Shown here one piece after another: positions 19,851 through 29,061 of a DNA stretch of 64,000 nucleotides (positions are counted from its first letter, which is position 1; the number at the start of each line of letters is the position of its first letter). The stretch lies in the NCBI GenBank assembly GCA_965224575.1, contig CBDCZQ010000006.1, positions 620,001 through 684,000 of the forward strand. Reading direction: 5' to 3'. This DNA comes from QPIN01 sp965224575 (GTDB taxonomy: Bacteria > Pseudomonadota > Gammaproteobacteria > Methylococcales > Methylomonadaceae). The notes beneath the pieces are model-generated. The model was not told the DNA's origin. It saw nothing but the letters and a program-made list of their open reading frames with translations, and ran no database searches. Made by a program: the position numbers and the translations under genes.

Positions 19851-20699
19851 ATGAAAATAAACACTATCCAATTATTATTTTTGATACTGAGCGTAACAAC
19901 CTGCCAGTTCAGTCACGCAGACCGCTACAAACGCCCGATGCATATTAACCTGGCGCGCCATCCTCGCTATATATCACCTTGGGACTTCCATGTCCAAAGA
20001 TTCATTCCGCTCGGGCGACTTAATTGAGTGCCCCAGTACGTCCTGCGTCCAGTTTCAACTCCGCACAAAAGCCGCTCCGTTAAAACTTACCTCACTGACT
20101 TGACGGCTTATCGGGAAAAAATTTTTGCTTCTCTCGCGTGCTATCGCACACGTCGAATCTGCAAATTTCCCTGTTGCCTACTGCGGACTAAAAATCATCA
20201 CTTCGCTATCGCTCCGTTTCCCTGATTTTCAGCGAAGGTTAAGGAATTAGGCCTTGAATATGGACAGAGTACGAACCGGAATGGAGTACCGAGGTCGTAT
20301 GGCAAGGCAAAAACCTCTCTTTATTGTTCAAAGCCCCCCTCAAGTTTTCCCTCCAGCAGCAATGAGTTATGTCACCTTTCCTAAATTATCAGTTACTGAT
20401 AGCGAACTACAACAGGTAGCAACCACTGCAATTCAGGAAGCGGCTAAAAACTATCAAGTAAGCGCAAAACAGCGAAATTCTATCCAACCTAAACCGACCA
20501 CTTACAATCAACTCAATGGCTATGAGGCCGAATTTTCTGGCATAGCACAAGGTGAAGTAGTAGATGTTAAAGTATTGTTGGTCAACAATCGGGTAAAAGC
20601 CCTGTAAGCAATGCAGGTTTATACATTAAAAGGCAAGCTGCCGCATATCAGTGAGCAAATACGCCGAGCATGGCAACATATTAGTTATCTAAAAAATTA
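19851..20699 (+). pseudogene. Small secreted protein gene, split by a GC-rich insert
   Basis: The 5' part, from the ATG at 19851, encodes a signal peptide (LLFLILSVTTCQFSHA) and then runs into unrelated GC-rich sequence, stopping at 20025-20027. The 3' part, from about 20254, encodes RMARQKPLFIVQSPPQVFP, then VTDSELQQVATTAIQEAAK and IAQGEVVDVKVLLVNNRVK. It meets a TAA at 20605-20607, and beyond that the same frame continues sensibly to 20699 (MQVYTLKGKLPHISEQIRR). I read this as one gene of unknown function broken by an insertion of about 320 bases and by a nonsense change. Confidence 0.55.
19925..20250. mobile_element. GC-rich insert, relative of the 296-bp element at 55428
   Basis: The base composition is clearly richer in G+C than the flanks. 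It shares GCCCCAG(T)ACGTCCTGCGT (here near 20030-20048) and, about 55 bases further on, a stretch like CTCACTGACTTGACGGC followed by TATCGGGAAA, in the same order as in the insert that splits the TerB gene. Its limits are approximate. A 65-codon open frame inside it (20028-20225) is not believed. Confidence 0.45.
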
Positions 20700-20732
20700 A
20701 AGATACATTGTTAATATTTTTGCAGGCTTCTT

Positions 20733-22118
20733 TTATCTACTTATCCCACCTTTAGTAAGCTGCTTAGGGGCTAACAGACTTTCCAATTCTTCTAGGGACA
20801 AATCTGTCATTTCCTTAGCAATATCAATAATCGGTCTACCTTGCTTATAGGCTGATTTTGCTACTTCAGCTGCTTTTTCATAGCCTATTATTGGGTTTAG
20901 TGCAGTTACCAAGATGGGGTTTCTTGACAACGCTTCTTGCAGGTTTTCTTCTCTGACTGAAAAAGTTTCAATTGCTTTGTCTGCCAATATTTTGGCTACA
21001 TTTCCTAATATTTCGATACTTTGCAAAATATTGTAAACAATAATCGGAAGCATTACGTTCAACTGAAACGTCCCCGACTGCCCTGCTACTGTTATCGTTG
21101 CATCATTTCCAATAACCTGAGCTGCCACCATTGCTGTAGCTTCTGGAATCACTGGGTTTACTTTTCCTGGCATAATACTACTACCTGGCTGTAAAGCGGT
21201 TAATTCAATCTCACCCAAACCCGCTAATGGGCCACTATTCATCCAGCGTAAATCATTGGCTATTTTCATAAAACTTACGGCGATAACTTTCATTTGTCCT
21301 GATAATTCTACAATCGTATCTTGAGTACTTAAACTTTCAAAAAATGAATCATTGGGTTTAAAAGGTAGACTTGTTTCATCTGATACTGCTTGAGCAAATT
21401 TTTCTGCAAACTGTGGGTCTGCATTTATACCTGTCCCAACCGCTGTGCCACCTTGCGCTAATTTATAGATTCTGGGAAGTGTTGCATTAATCCGGTCAAT
21501 TCCGTTTCTGACTTGTAGTGCCCAAGCGCTTAATTCCTGACCCATAGTTAAAGGCATGGCATCCATTAAATGCGTGCGTCCCGTTTTGGTGATACCTTCT
21601 AAAGAAGTGGCTTTTTTCTCAATGACTTCTGCTAAATGAGTCAAGCTTGGCAATAAGTTTTTCTGACACTCAATAGCCGAACTAATATGAATTGCCGTGG
21701 GGATAACATCATTACTGCTTTGTCCCATATTAACATGGTCGTTAGCACCTACTGATACACCGGCTATCTCGCTGGCTATATGAGCTACCACCTCATTAAC
21801 ATTCATGTTGGTGCTAGTTCCAGAGCCTGTTTGAAACACATCAACCGGAAATTGATTCTGATGCTGACCATCCATAATTTGTTGAGCGGCCTGAATAATG
21901 GCATTGCCTTTTTGTTCGTCTAACCCCCCCAAATCCATATTAACTCTTGCCGCATTTTTTTTAATTAAAGCGACTGTCTTAATAAAAGCAGAGGGTAAAA
22001 CTAATCCACTTACGGGAAAGTTATTGATTGCTCTTTGTGTTTGAGCTGCATATAAGGCATCAACAGGCACTTGTAACTCGCCCATGCTATCTTTTTCTGT
22101 TCTGAATTGTTTAGTCAT
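20733..22118 (-). CDS. fumC: Fumarate hydratase class II
   Basis: A 461-residue enzyme of the TCA cycle, interconverting fumarate and malate in the cytoplasm, iron-independent. The superfamily signature GSSIMPGKVNPVIPE is intact, as are QTGSGTSTNMNVNEV, GRTHLMDAMPLTMGQE and VGTGIN, which line the active site. The length fits class II fumarases. The C-terminus ends in GGISR. Its start overlaps the end of the small glutaredoxin-like gene by eight bases, so the two are co-transcribed. Confidence 0.95.
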   Translation of the reverse strand: MTKQFRTEKDSMGELQVPVDALYAAQTQRAINNFPVSGLVLPSAFIKTVALIKKNAARVNMDLGGLDEQKGNAIIQAAQQIMDGQHQNQFPVDVFQTGSGTSTNMNVNEVVAHIASEIAGVSVGANDHVNMGQSSNDVIPTAIHISSAIECQKNLLPSLTHLAEVIEKKATSLEGITKTGRTHLMDAMPLTMGQELSAWALQVRNGIDRINATLPRIYKLAQGGTAVGTGINADPQFAEKFAQAVSDETSLPFKPNDSFFESLSTQDTIVELSGQMKVIAVSFMKIANDLRWMNSGPLAGLGEIELTALQPGSSIMPGKVNPVIPEATAMVAAQVIGNDATITVAGQSGTFQLNVMLPIIVYNILQSIEILGNVAKILADKAIETFSVREENLQEALSRNPILVTALNPIIGYEKAAEVAKSAYKQGRPIIDIAKEMTDLSLEELESLLAPKQLTKGGISR

Positions 22119-22359
22119 TGGATAATTTATTGATTAATGCTTGTACTTCTGACTCTGTAAATGGCCAGCCTAGTTCTTTTTTTGTTTGTGGGTGGTATAA
22201 AACGGGGATGCGAATAGCATATTTTTCTTGCCATTTTTCATGTTCAGCTATATCAATTAGCTCAATCTCAAATTGATCAAGCTTACAAGCTGCAACAATA
22301 AGTTCAGCTTCTTCACATAAATGACAACCTAGAGTACCAAAAAGCATTAATTTTTCCAT
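22111..22359 (-). CDS. Glutaredoxin-like protein (DUF836)
   Basis: An 82-residue thioredoxin-fold protein with a CHLC redox motif at residues 12-15 (GTLGCHLCEEAE) and a cis-proline in IRIPVLYHP. The family is DUF836, usually of unknown electron partner. It sits directly upstream of fumC with overlapping ends. Its own promoter should lie near the REP element at 22386-22467. Confidence 0.85.
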   Translation of the reverse strand: MEKLMLFGTLGCHLCEEAELIVAACKLDQFEIELIDIAEHEKWQEKYAIRIPVLYHPQTKKELGWPFTESEVQALINKLSND

Positions 22360-22385
22360 AGACTCAAAATGAAGTGAATTTGTAC

Positions 22386-22467
22386 GTAGGTTCTACTGCC
22401 GTCTCTTTTGCAACCCTGCATGAAGCTAAAAACGTTAGGTTAACGATGGAATGTTAGCCTAACCTAC
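22386..22467. repeat. REP/BIME-like element, copy 2
   Basis: It begins GTAGGTT and ends AACCTAC, and shares CTGCCGTCTCTTT, GCAACCC, GCTAAAAA and GTTAGGTTAACGAT with copy 1 at 16617-16707, in the same order. The first hairpin is partly decayed here. It lies between the glutaredoxin-like gene and the UPF0114 gene. Confidence 0.65.
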
Positions 22468-22481
22468 GTGGATTGACGAAT

Positions 22482-23003
22482 CTAATTTTCAATATGATAC
22501 CTGGAAATTTTATCCAAATACCCCATTAATAAAGCTGATACAACCATGGTTAAATGTATCAATACATACCACATCAACTTATCATTATCTGTTGTTTGCA
22601 CGTTCATAAAAACTTTAAGTAGGTGAATAGATGAAATTGCTACAATGGATGAGGCGACTTTCATTTTTAAAGAGCCATAATCGTGGCTTCCTAGCCAGTC
22701 TAATTTTTCTGTCGATTCATCTAAGTCTAAACGTGAAACAAAGTTTTCATATCCACTAAACATCACAATAATAGTTAAGCTTCCTACTAAAGTAAGATCA
22801 ATCAGTGTGAGTAATTTTAAGATTAACTCTGATTCATTAAACTTCAAAATCATCGGTAAAAAATGAAACAGCTCTTGAAAGAACTTGATTGCCAAGGCAA
22901 ATAAAGCCAAACTCATTCCCAAGTACACGGGTGCTAAAATCCAGCGACTGGCATACATAATTTTTTCTACCGCTTTTTCTATTTGCCTTGCTTTCATTTC
23001 CAT
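22482..23003 (-). CDS. UPF0114 (YqhA/TIGR00645) membrane protein
   Basis: A 173-residue inner-membrane protein with four hydrophobic segments. Family marks are EKIMYASRWILAPVYLGMS at the start, DLTLVGSLTIIVMFSGYENFVS in the middle and SSIVAISSIHLLKVFM toward the end. The function of the family is unknown. It lies five bases downstream of metH and is likely part of its transcript. Confidence 0.85.
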   Translation of the reverse strand: MEMKARQIEKAVEKIMYASRWILAPVYLGMSLALFALAIKFFQELFHFLPMILKFNESELILKLLTLIDLTLVGSLTIIVMFSGYENFVSRLDLDESTEKLDWLGSHDYGSLKMKVASSIVAISSIHLLKVFMNVQTTDNDKLMWYVLIHLTMVVSALLMGYLDKISRYHIEN

Positions 23004-23008
23004 TCTCT

Positions 23009-26000
23009 TTAGAGGTGTAAATGTGCCGATAACCAGCGCTTTGCAATTTCTTTTGCCTGACCTTTCCTTGTCGCATAATTTTCTAACTGTTCCTGGTTTA
23101 TTTTACCCACATTAAAATATTGTGCTTGTGGATGGGCCAAGTACCAACCACTCACGGCTGCTGTTGGGAACATGGCAAAACTTTCTGTTAATTCAATGCT
23201 GGTTGTTGCAGTGACGTTGAGCAGATCGAATAATTTTTCTTTCTCTGTGTGATCTGGGCAGGCAGGATAACCCGGTGCAGGTCTAATGCCTTGATAACCT
23301 TCAGCAATCAATTGTTCGTTTGCATGTGCTTCATCAATCACGTAGCCCCAATGGTCTTTTCTGACTTGCTCATGTAAATATTCTGCAAAAGCTTCTGCGA
23401 GCCTGTCTGCCAATGCTTTAAGCATAATTGAATTATAATCATCATGATCTTTTTCAAATTGCTCTATTTTAGTTTCAATACCAATGCCAGAAGTGACAGC
23501 AAACCCTCCAATATAATCAGCTTTTCCACTGTCTTTTGGCGCGACAAAATCAGATAAACAAAAATTAGCTCTACCGGGTGCCTTTATATTTTGCTGGCGT
23601 AAATGATGCAGAGTTTCTAAAACTTCTGTGCGTGATTCGTCGGTATAAAGCTCAATATCATCCCCCACACTATTGGCAGGAAAAAAGCCGATTACTGCGT
23701 TAGCTGTTAGCCATTTTTCACTGATAATTTTATCCAACATTGCTTTTGCATCGTCAAATAATTTAACTGCTTCTTTGCCCACCAATTCATCGGTCAAAAT
23801 AGCAGGGTATTTTCCCGATAATTCCCAAGTCTGGAAAAAGGGCGTCCAATCAATATAAGGAACCAAGTTTTCTAATGGTAAAGATTCAATAACTTTTGTT
23901 CCTAAAAACGTTGGTTTTGTAGGTTCATGCGAATCATATTTAAACCGGTTCTCTCTTGCAGCGTCTAAACTATGCTGTTTAATATTTGCTTTGCGTCCTT
24001 TGTGCCTTTCTCTAACTTGCTCATATTCTTTACGGGTTTTAGCAATATATTTATCTTTTAACTCATCACTTAATAATGAGCTAACGACACCAACACTACG
24101 AGAGGCATCAGTGACATAAATTGTCGGGGCATGATAGTTTTCCTCAATTTTAACAGCAGTATGCGCGCGAGATGTGGTTGCACCACCTATCATTAAGGGT
24201 ATTTCAAAACCCTGCCGTTCCATTTCTTTTGCAACATGCACCATTTCGTCTAATGATGGAGTGATCAAGCCACTCAGCCCTATAATATCTACACTTTCTT
24301 CTTTAGCTGTTTTAAGAATTTTTTCAGCAGGCACCATGACACCAATATCTATAACTTCATAGTTATTACATTGCAAAACGACACCAACAATATTTTTACC
24401 AATATCATGAACATCACCTTTTACAGTTGCCATTAAAATTTTTCCGTTTGATTTTAGTGCACCATCTTTTTCAGCATCCATAAAAGGCATTAAATGGGCA
24501 ACGGCTTTTTTCATCACTCGGGCTGATTTAACGACTTGAGGTAAAAACATTTTACCTTCACCAAATAAATCACCAACGACATTCATCCCATCCATTAAGG
24601 GGCCTTCAATAACATGAAGCGGACGTTCCACTTCTAAACGAGCTTCTTCGGCATCTTCAACAATATAATCTGCGTTGCCTTTGACTAAGGCATGTTCTAG
24701 TCGTTTTTTAACTGACCATGTTCTCCATTCCAGGTCTTCTTTTTTTACAACGCCACTGCCACCTTGATATTTTTGAGCCATTTCCAGCATAGCTTCTGTG
24801 GCATCAGAATTACGATTTAGTACGACATCTTCAACCGCTTTTTTTAGCTCTTTTGGAATATCTTCATAAATTGCTAATTGTCCAGCATTAACAATCCCCA
24901 TACCCATTCCAGCTTTAATCGCATGGTAAAGAAATACAGCATGGATAGCTTCTCTAACCAGATTATTTCCTCTAAAAGAAAAAGAAACATTAGAGACTCC
25001 GCCTGAAATTAAAGCATGGGGACAGGTTTTTGTAATCTCACGAGTTGCTTCAATAAAATCCACACCGTAATTGTTATGTTCATCAATACCGGTGGCAATA
25101 GCAAAAACATTAGGGTCAAAAATAATATCTTCGGGTGGGAAATTGACCACTTCCGTTAGTATTTTATAGGCTCGCTGGCAAATTTCTATTTTTCTTGCCA
25201 TGGTATCGGCCTGACCTTCTTCATCAAATGCCATCACGATGACTGCAGCTCCATAACGCCGAATCAGCTTTGCCTGCCTAATAAAGTTGTCTTCCCCTTC
25301 CTTAATAGATATGGAATTAACAACTCCTTTTCCTTGAACACATTTAAGACCTGCTTCCAAAATTTCCCATTTGGAAGAATCCAGCATAATAGGAACTTTT
25401 GCAATATCTGGCTCTGAAGCGATTAAATGTAAAAAGCGAACCATAGCTTCTTTTGATTCCAACATGCCTTCATCCATGTTGATGTCAATAATTTGCGCAC
25501 CATTTTCTACTTGGTCTTTAGCTACATCTAATGCTGTTTCAAAATCTCCGTCAACAATGAGTCGCTTGAATTTTGCTGAACCTGTTACATTAGTTCTTTC
25601 TCCCACATTGACGAAAAGAGAATCTGCTGCGATATTTTGAGGCTCCAGACCTGCCAGTCGGCATTGTTTTTCTATGTCAGGAATTATCCGCGGTGGGTAT
25701 TTTTCAACCTGTTCAATAATTGCTTTAATATATTCTGGCGATGTACCACAACAACCACCAATAATATTTAAATAACCGCTATCAGCCCAGTCAGCTAATT
25801 CTTTTGCCATTTCTTCTGGCAATTCGTCATATTCTCCAAACTCATTAGGCAATCCTGCATTGGGATGAGCAGACACATAGGTATCAGAAATAGTCGATAA
25901 TTCTTCTATATATTGACGTAATTCTTTTGCACCTAAGGCGCAGTTAAAACCAATAGAAATAGGATTTACATGACTTAAAGAATTCCAGAAAGCACCGACT

Positions 26001-26677
26001 GTTTGACCTGATAATGTTCGCCCTGATGCATCAGTGATTGTTCCAGAAATCATTACGGGTAGCTTATAACCCACTTCATCAAAATAGGATTCAACCGCAA
26101 ATATTGCAGCCTTAGCATTTAAGGTGTCAAAAATGGTTTCAATTAAAATAATATCAACACCACCATCACACATTCCTTGTACAGCTTCGGTATATGCTTC
26201 GACTAGTTCATCATAGGAAATATTTCTAAACCCAGGATCATTAACCTCAGGAGACATTGAAGCAGTTCTATTTGTTGGCCCAAGCGTACCTGCAACAAAT
26301 CTCGGTTTATCAGGTGTTATGGCAGTGACCTCTTCGGCCACCTGCTTTGCTAATCGGACAGATTCCAGATTAATTTCATAAGCCAAAGACTCCATTTTAT
26401 AATCAGCCATGGCAATGCTGGTTGCATTGAAAGTATTTGTCTCAACAATATCAACCCCCACATCATAATAAGCCCGATGAATTGCTTTTATAATATCTGG
26501 TTGCGTCAATGACAATAAATCGTTATTTCCTTTAAGATCACATTCCCAATCTGCAAAACGCTCACCACGATAATCTTTTTCCTCAAGATTATAGCTTTGT
26601 ATCATCGTGCCCATCGCACCATCAAGAAACAATATACGTTTTGCTAATTGTTGTTTTAATAATTCGGTTTTGTTCAT
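23009..26677 (-). CDS. metH: Cobalamin-dependent methionine synthase
   Basis: A 1222-residue four-module enzyme that methylates homocysteine with 5-methyltetrahydrofolate. The homocysteine module (1-345) has the zinc cysteines Cys246 (FNCALG) and Cys309-Cys310 (GGCCGT). The pterin module spans about 350-630. The cobalamin module has DVHDIGKNIV with His757 as lower ligand. The C-terminal activation domain (about 900-1222) binds S-adenosylmethionine (RPAPGYPACPDHTEK). All key residues are present and the length equals the E. coli enzyme. A cobalamin or SAM riboswitch was looked for upstream (26678-26788) and not found; the space is too short for one. Confidence 0.97.
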   Translation of the reverse strand: MNKTELLKQQLAKRILFLDGAMGTMIQSYNLEEKDYRGERFADWECDLKGNNDLLSLTQPDIIKAIHRAYYDVGVDIVETNTFNATSIAMADYKMESLAYEINLESVRLAKQVAEEVTAITPDKPRFVAGTLGPTNRTASMSPEVNDPGFRNISYDELVEAYTEAVQGMCDGGVDIILIETIFDTLNAKAAIFAVESYFDEVGYKLPVMISGTITDASGRTLSGQTVGAFWNSLSHVNPISIGFNCALGAKELRQYIEELSTISDTYVSAHPNAGLPNEFGEYDELPEEMAKELADWADSGYLNIIGGCCGTSPEYIKAIIEQVEKYPPRIIPDIEKQCRLAGLEPQNIAADSLFVNVGERTNVTGSAKFKRLIVDGDFETALDVAKDQVENGAQIIDINMDEGMLESKEAMVRFLHLIASEPDIAKVPIMLDSSKWEILEAGLKCVQGKGVVNSISIKEGEDNFIRQAKLIRRYGAAVIVMAFDEEGQADTMARKIEICQRAYKILTEVVNFPPEDIIFDPNVFAIATGIDEHNNYGVDFIEATREITKTCPHALISGGVSNVSFSFRGNNLVREAIHAVFLYHAIKAGMGMGIVNAGQLAIYEDIPKELKKAVEDVVLNRNSDATEAMLEMAQKYQGGSGVVKKEDLEWRTWSVKKRLEHALVKGNADYIVEDAEEARLEVERPLHVIEGPLMDGMNVVGDLFGEGKMFLPQVVKSARVMKKAVAHLMPFMDAEKDGALKSNGKILMATVKGDVHDIGKNIVGVVLQCNNYEVIDIGVMVPAEKILKTAKEESVDIIGLSGLITPSLDEMVHVAKEMERQGFEIPLMIGGATTSRAHTAVKIEENYHAPTIYVTDASRSVGVVSSLLSDELKDKYIAKTRKEYEQVRERHKGRKANIKQHSLDAARENRFKYDSHEPTKPTFLGTKVIESLPLENLVPYIDWTPFFQTWELSGKYPAILTDELVGKEAVKLFDDAKAMLDKIISEKWLTANAVIGFFPANSVGDDIELYTDESRTEVLETLHHLRQQNIKAPGRANFCLSDFVAPKDSGKADYIGGFAVTSGIGIETKIEQFEKDHDDYNSIMLKALADRLAEAFAEYLHEQVRKDHWGYVIDEAHANEQLIAEGYQGIRPAPGYPACPDHTEKEKLFDLLNVTATTSIELTESFAMFPTAAVSGWYLAHPQAQYFNVGKINQEQLENYATRKGQAKEIAKRWLSAHLHL

Positions 26678-26788
26678 TTTAAAAATAGCGAGTCGAATTT
26701 GATTACGTTAGAAATGTACTATATTGTGAACTTAATAACTCGCCTGATCTATACTCAGGCATTAATAAAAAAATATGGAAGGATAAAA

Positions 26789-26977
26789 ATGTCGAAACCA
26801 AATTTATTACACGTGATTAAAAGTGTTTTAGCTGCCGCAATTGGCGTTCAGAGCGAGAAAAACAGAAAAATAGACTTTGAACAAGGTTCTTTACCTAGCT
26901 ACTTGATTGTAGGCTTTATTTTTACACTTTTGTTTATTCTTGCACTGATTTTTATTGTAAATAGTGTAATGAATTAA
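26789..26977 (+). CDS. DUF2970 small membrane protein
   Basis: A 62-residue protein with the DUF2970 pattern: VIKSVLAAAIGVQSEKNRKIDF, then one membrane helix (YLIVGFIFTLLFILALIFIV). The start at 26789 is chosen over an upstream in-frame codon (26699) because GGAAGGAT stands directly before it and the family begins here. It is divergent from metH and followed by a strong hairpin terminator. The function of the family is unknown. Confidence 0.82.
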   Translation: MSKPNLLHVIKSVLAAAIGVQSEKNRKIDFEQGSLPSYLIVGFIFTLLFILALIFIVNSVMN

Positions 26978-26993
26978 ATAAACTCATTTAACA

Positions 26994-27021
26994 AAAAAGC
27001 CCAGACGAATCCAGGCTTTTT
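26994..27021 (+). terminator. Rho-independent terminator
   Basis: AAAAAGCC at 26994-27001 pairs with GGCTTTTT at 27014-27021, so the stem ends in a run of T on either strand. It could serve both the DUF2970 gene (plus) and the convergent gene at 27107-27541 (minus). Confidence 0.7.
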
Positions 27022-27106
27022 CTATATACGTCAAACTTTAATACCAGATTACTCTTAAAAATAATTAATTTAAGTGTAAACAGAAATATAATCCTAATAG
27101 CATTAA

Positions 27107-27541
27107 TTAACTTTCTGTAGTTTTAAAACTGTTCTTAATGCTAACAAACATTTCTTTAAGTCCACTAAATAACCCAAAAAAACTAAAAGATTGTTTTAAC
27201 ATCCAAAGTTGTCTGATAATTGCAACTACAAAGAAAGGAAGAATCCATGTTAAGAGCTCAAAAACAACACCAATTACTGACCCCCCTGATCCAGACTGCA
27301 ACCCTGCCGTATCACTATTATCCCGAGCATTAAGACCACCAGCACCGTCATATTCGCTATTAATATCAGTATCAAAGGTCTCAATAATTAATCCATTGAG
27401 ATTTATCGCTAAAAACTGTACAGCTAAAAACACAATAAAACTACCTGCTACCCAATAAAGTGCATTGCCAGTTTTATGCTCAAGAGCTGTTCTATAAATC
27501 CATATTGCTATAAAAATAGCAATGATTCCACCAAAAGTCAT
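27107..27541 (-). CDS. Hypothetical membrane protein
   Basis: A 144-residue protein that I do not recognise. It has an N-terminal membrane helix (GGIIAIFIAIWIY), a second (YWVAGSFIVFLAVQFLAI), a hydrophilic loop rich in Gly, Ser and Asp (residues about 58-88), then a third helix (ELLTWILPFFVVAII) and a basic tail. The N-terminal half resembles small inner-membrane proteins of unknown function. It stands alone with a 722-base gap upstream. Confidence 0.6.
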   Translation of the reverse strand: MTFGGIIAIFIAIWIYRTALEHKTGNALYWVAGSFIVFLAVQFLAINLNGLIIETFDTDINSEYDGAGGLNARDNSDTAGLQSGSGGSVIGVVFELLTWILPFFVVAIIRQLWMLKQSFSFFGLFSGLKEMFVSIKNSFKTTES

Positions 27542-28263
27542 TTTGTTTACCTCTTTATTTTAATTTTTTTGTTACAAAACTCAAATCCAACCCTAGAATC
27601 CTTTTAACTATATTTTTATACACAATGTCTTTTAAAGAGACATAACTTCCAAAAATTGATTGGATGTAAATATCCAATCATAACACTAATCACAAACCCT
27701 TCCCTCTGTTATTTTATTACTTGTAATCTAATACCCATCCATTTAGTTAGTTCATAACTGACATCTATATGTTTAAAATATTCGATAACATGGTCGCTTA
27801 CATATAATGGAATGTATGGAGCGTAGTTTGGAATGGAAGCATTGAAAACCTTATTAAACTGCACTCTTCACCTTGATCTCAAGCAGAGTTACTAGGGATG
27901 CTCACTCTAATTAATAAATAGCACTCATAATCCATACTGAAATCAATTTAGAAAAAATTTTTGTATTCAAAATTTATGATACAGCATTAACAAATTATAC
28001 TTCCATCAATTCATCACAACTATATTTATACTCTCTAAACTAAAAGTCCGTTTGTTTTTCACCAACAATTTTATAAAACTTCCAGTATAATTGATAATGG
28101 TTTTTGAAGTTCCAACACTAATATTTTATAGTAATGTTGCTTTAAACAACAAAGTTATATAGTTAAACGCAATACTTGTTCGCGAACTTTATTCAATACA
28201 ACCTATCAGCGGAAAATCAACACGATATAAACAAATAGTAACCGAAAACATATCATCTGCCAT
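27542..28263. other. Gene-poor AT-rich stretch upstream of the tRNA pair
   Basis: No open frame of credible length, no RNA gene and no clear repeat was found. The composition is strongly AT-rich. It may contain eroded mobile DNA given its position beside a truncated tRNA. Confidence 0.4.
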
Positions 28264-28319
28264 GCGCCCTTAGCTCAGCCGGATAGAGCGCAGCCCTCCG
28301 GAGGCAAGGGTCATCTCGT
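28264..28319 (+). pseudogene. Truncated tRNA-Arg (CCG)
   Basis: The sequence begins GCGCCCTTAGCTCAGC and gives a good acceptor 5' strand, D-arm and an anticodon loop CTCCGGA (anticodon CCG). Two pairs of the anticodon stem are mismatched, and after the variable loop the T-arm (no TTCGA) and the 3' acceptor strand are missing, replaced by CTCGTTTTTTGGCTC. It cannot be a working tRNA. Confidence 0.7.
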
Positions 28320-28366
28320 TTTTTGGCTCTAGAGTAAGAGTCAAAACAAGCATTCAAAAAATCTAG

Positions 28367-28372
28367 TATAAT
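28367..28372 (+). promoter_or_regulatory. -10 hexamer of the tRNA-Arg promoter
   Basis: TATAAT lies 20 bases before the tRNA 5' end. No good -35 is visible at the usual distance (ATTCAA is the nearest). Confidence 0.5.
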
Positions 28373-28391
28373 CTAACTTCAAAATCATCAC

Positions 28392-28468
28392 GCGCCTGTA
28401 GCTCAGCTGGATAGAGTACCGCCCTCCGAAGGCGGTGGTCGGACGTTCGAATCGTCTCAGGCGCGCCA
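28392..28468 (+). tRNA. tRNA-Arg (anticodon CCG)
   Basis: A 77-base gene with the 3' CCA encoded. The acceptor stem GCGCCTG pairs with CAGGCGC. The D-arm has AGCTCAGCTGGATAGAG. The anticodon stem CCGCC pairs with GGCGG around the loop CTCCGAA, giving anticodon CCG. The T-stem GGACG pairs with CGTCT around TTCGAAT. All four stems are sound. Confidence 0.95.
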
Positions 28469-29052
28469 TTTTGACCTTTGCCTCCAAACAGTGTTTTTAG
28501 CTCTGTGCCCTGTGTGTGTGCCAAATCTGTGCCACAGCTTATAAAATCAATTAATGTAATTTACGGTTTTTGACCTTTGCCCTAATTTCTTTTTTGAGCA
28601 TCATTGTCTTTGAAAATTCGTTTTTTCTCATTAAGAATTAGCCCATTTTTTTAAATGGGGCTTTGTGAATCAAAAATCAAAACATTAGTTTTATTTTGGA
28701 CTAAGTCTGCTTTGTTTGTGTTATCACTAAATTACTAATTTGGTTGACTCAAAACTGCCATAAGGGGACGTTCAAAGAATTAGGAAAAGTTAGAATTTAG
28801 TCTACATATGGAATTGCTGAATGTTATTCAGACCTGCTTACTTGAATTAAAGCATGTTAACTCGTTTAGTATTACTAGTTTTTGTGTTGTTTATTGCCAT
28901 ACTGTAGAATTCAGGTAAAAACAAAGACTGTAAACGGGTCTGTTAGAAGAATGTATAAAACTGCCCCAATGCCTGAAGAGTTGGTTAATTGGGGTATGAA
29001 TTGTTTCTCAGCCAATTGTGATCTGAAAAAAGTATTTTAAGTTATGTGTCCT
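28469..29052. other. Non-coding stretch downstream of tRNA-Arg with direct repeats
   Basis: TTTTGACCTTTGCC occurs at 28469-28482 and again at 28568-28581. Between them lies TGTGTGCCAAATCTGTGCCAC, a type of sequence often seen just downstream of tRNA genes where integrative elements once sat. A hairpin AGCCCATTT/AAATGGGGCT is at 28640-28662. No integrase or other gene was recognised. Confidence 0.4.
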
Positions 29053-29061
29053 GTTTAGAGT

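Noticed and set aside
20028..20225. 65-codon frame within the GC-rich insert
   Set aside because: It lies wholly inside the inserted element; the residues are Arg/Cys-rich and look like translation of non-coding DNA.
26678..26788. Riboswitch (cobalamin or SAM) upstream of metH
   Set aside because: Only about 110 bases separate metH from the divergent gene, and no conserved core motif was seen.
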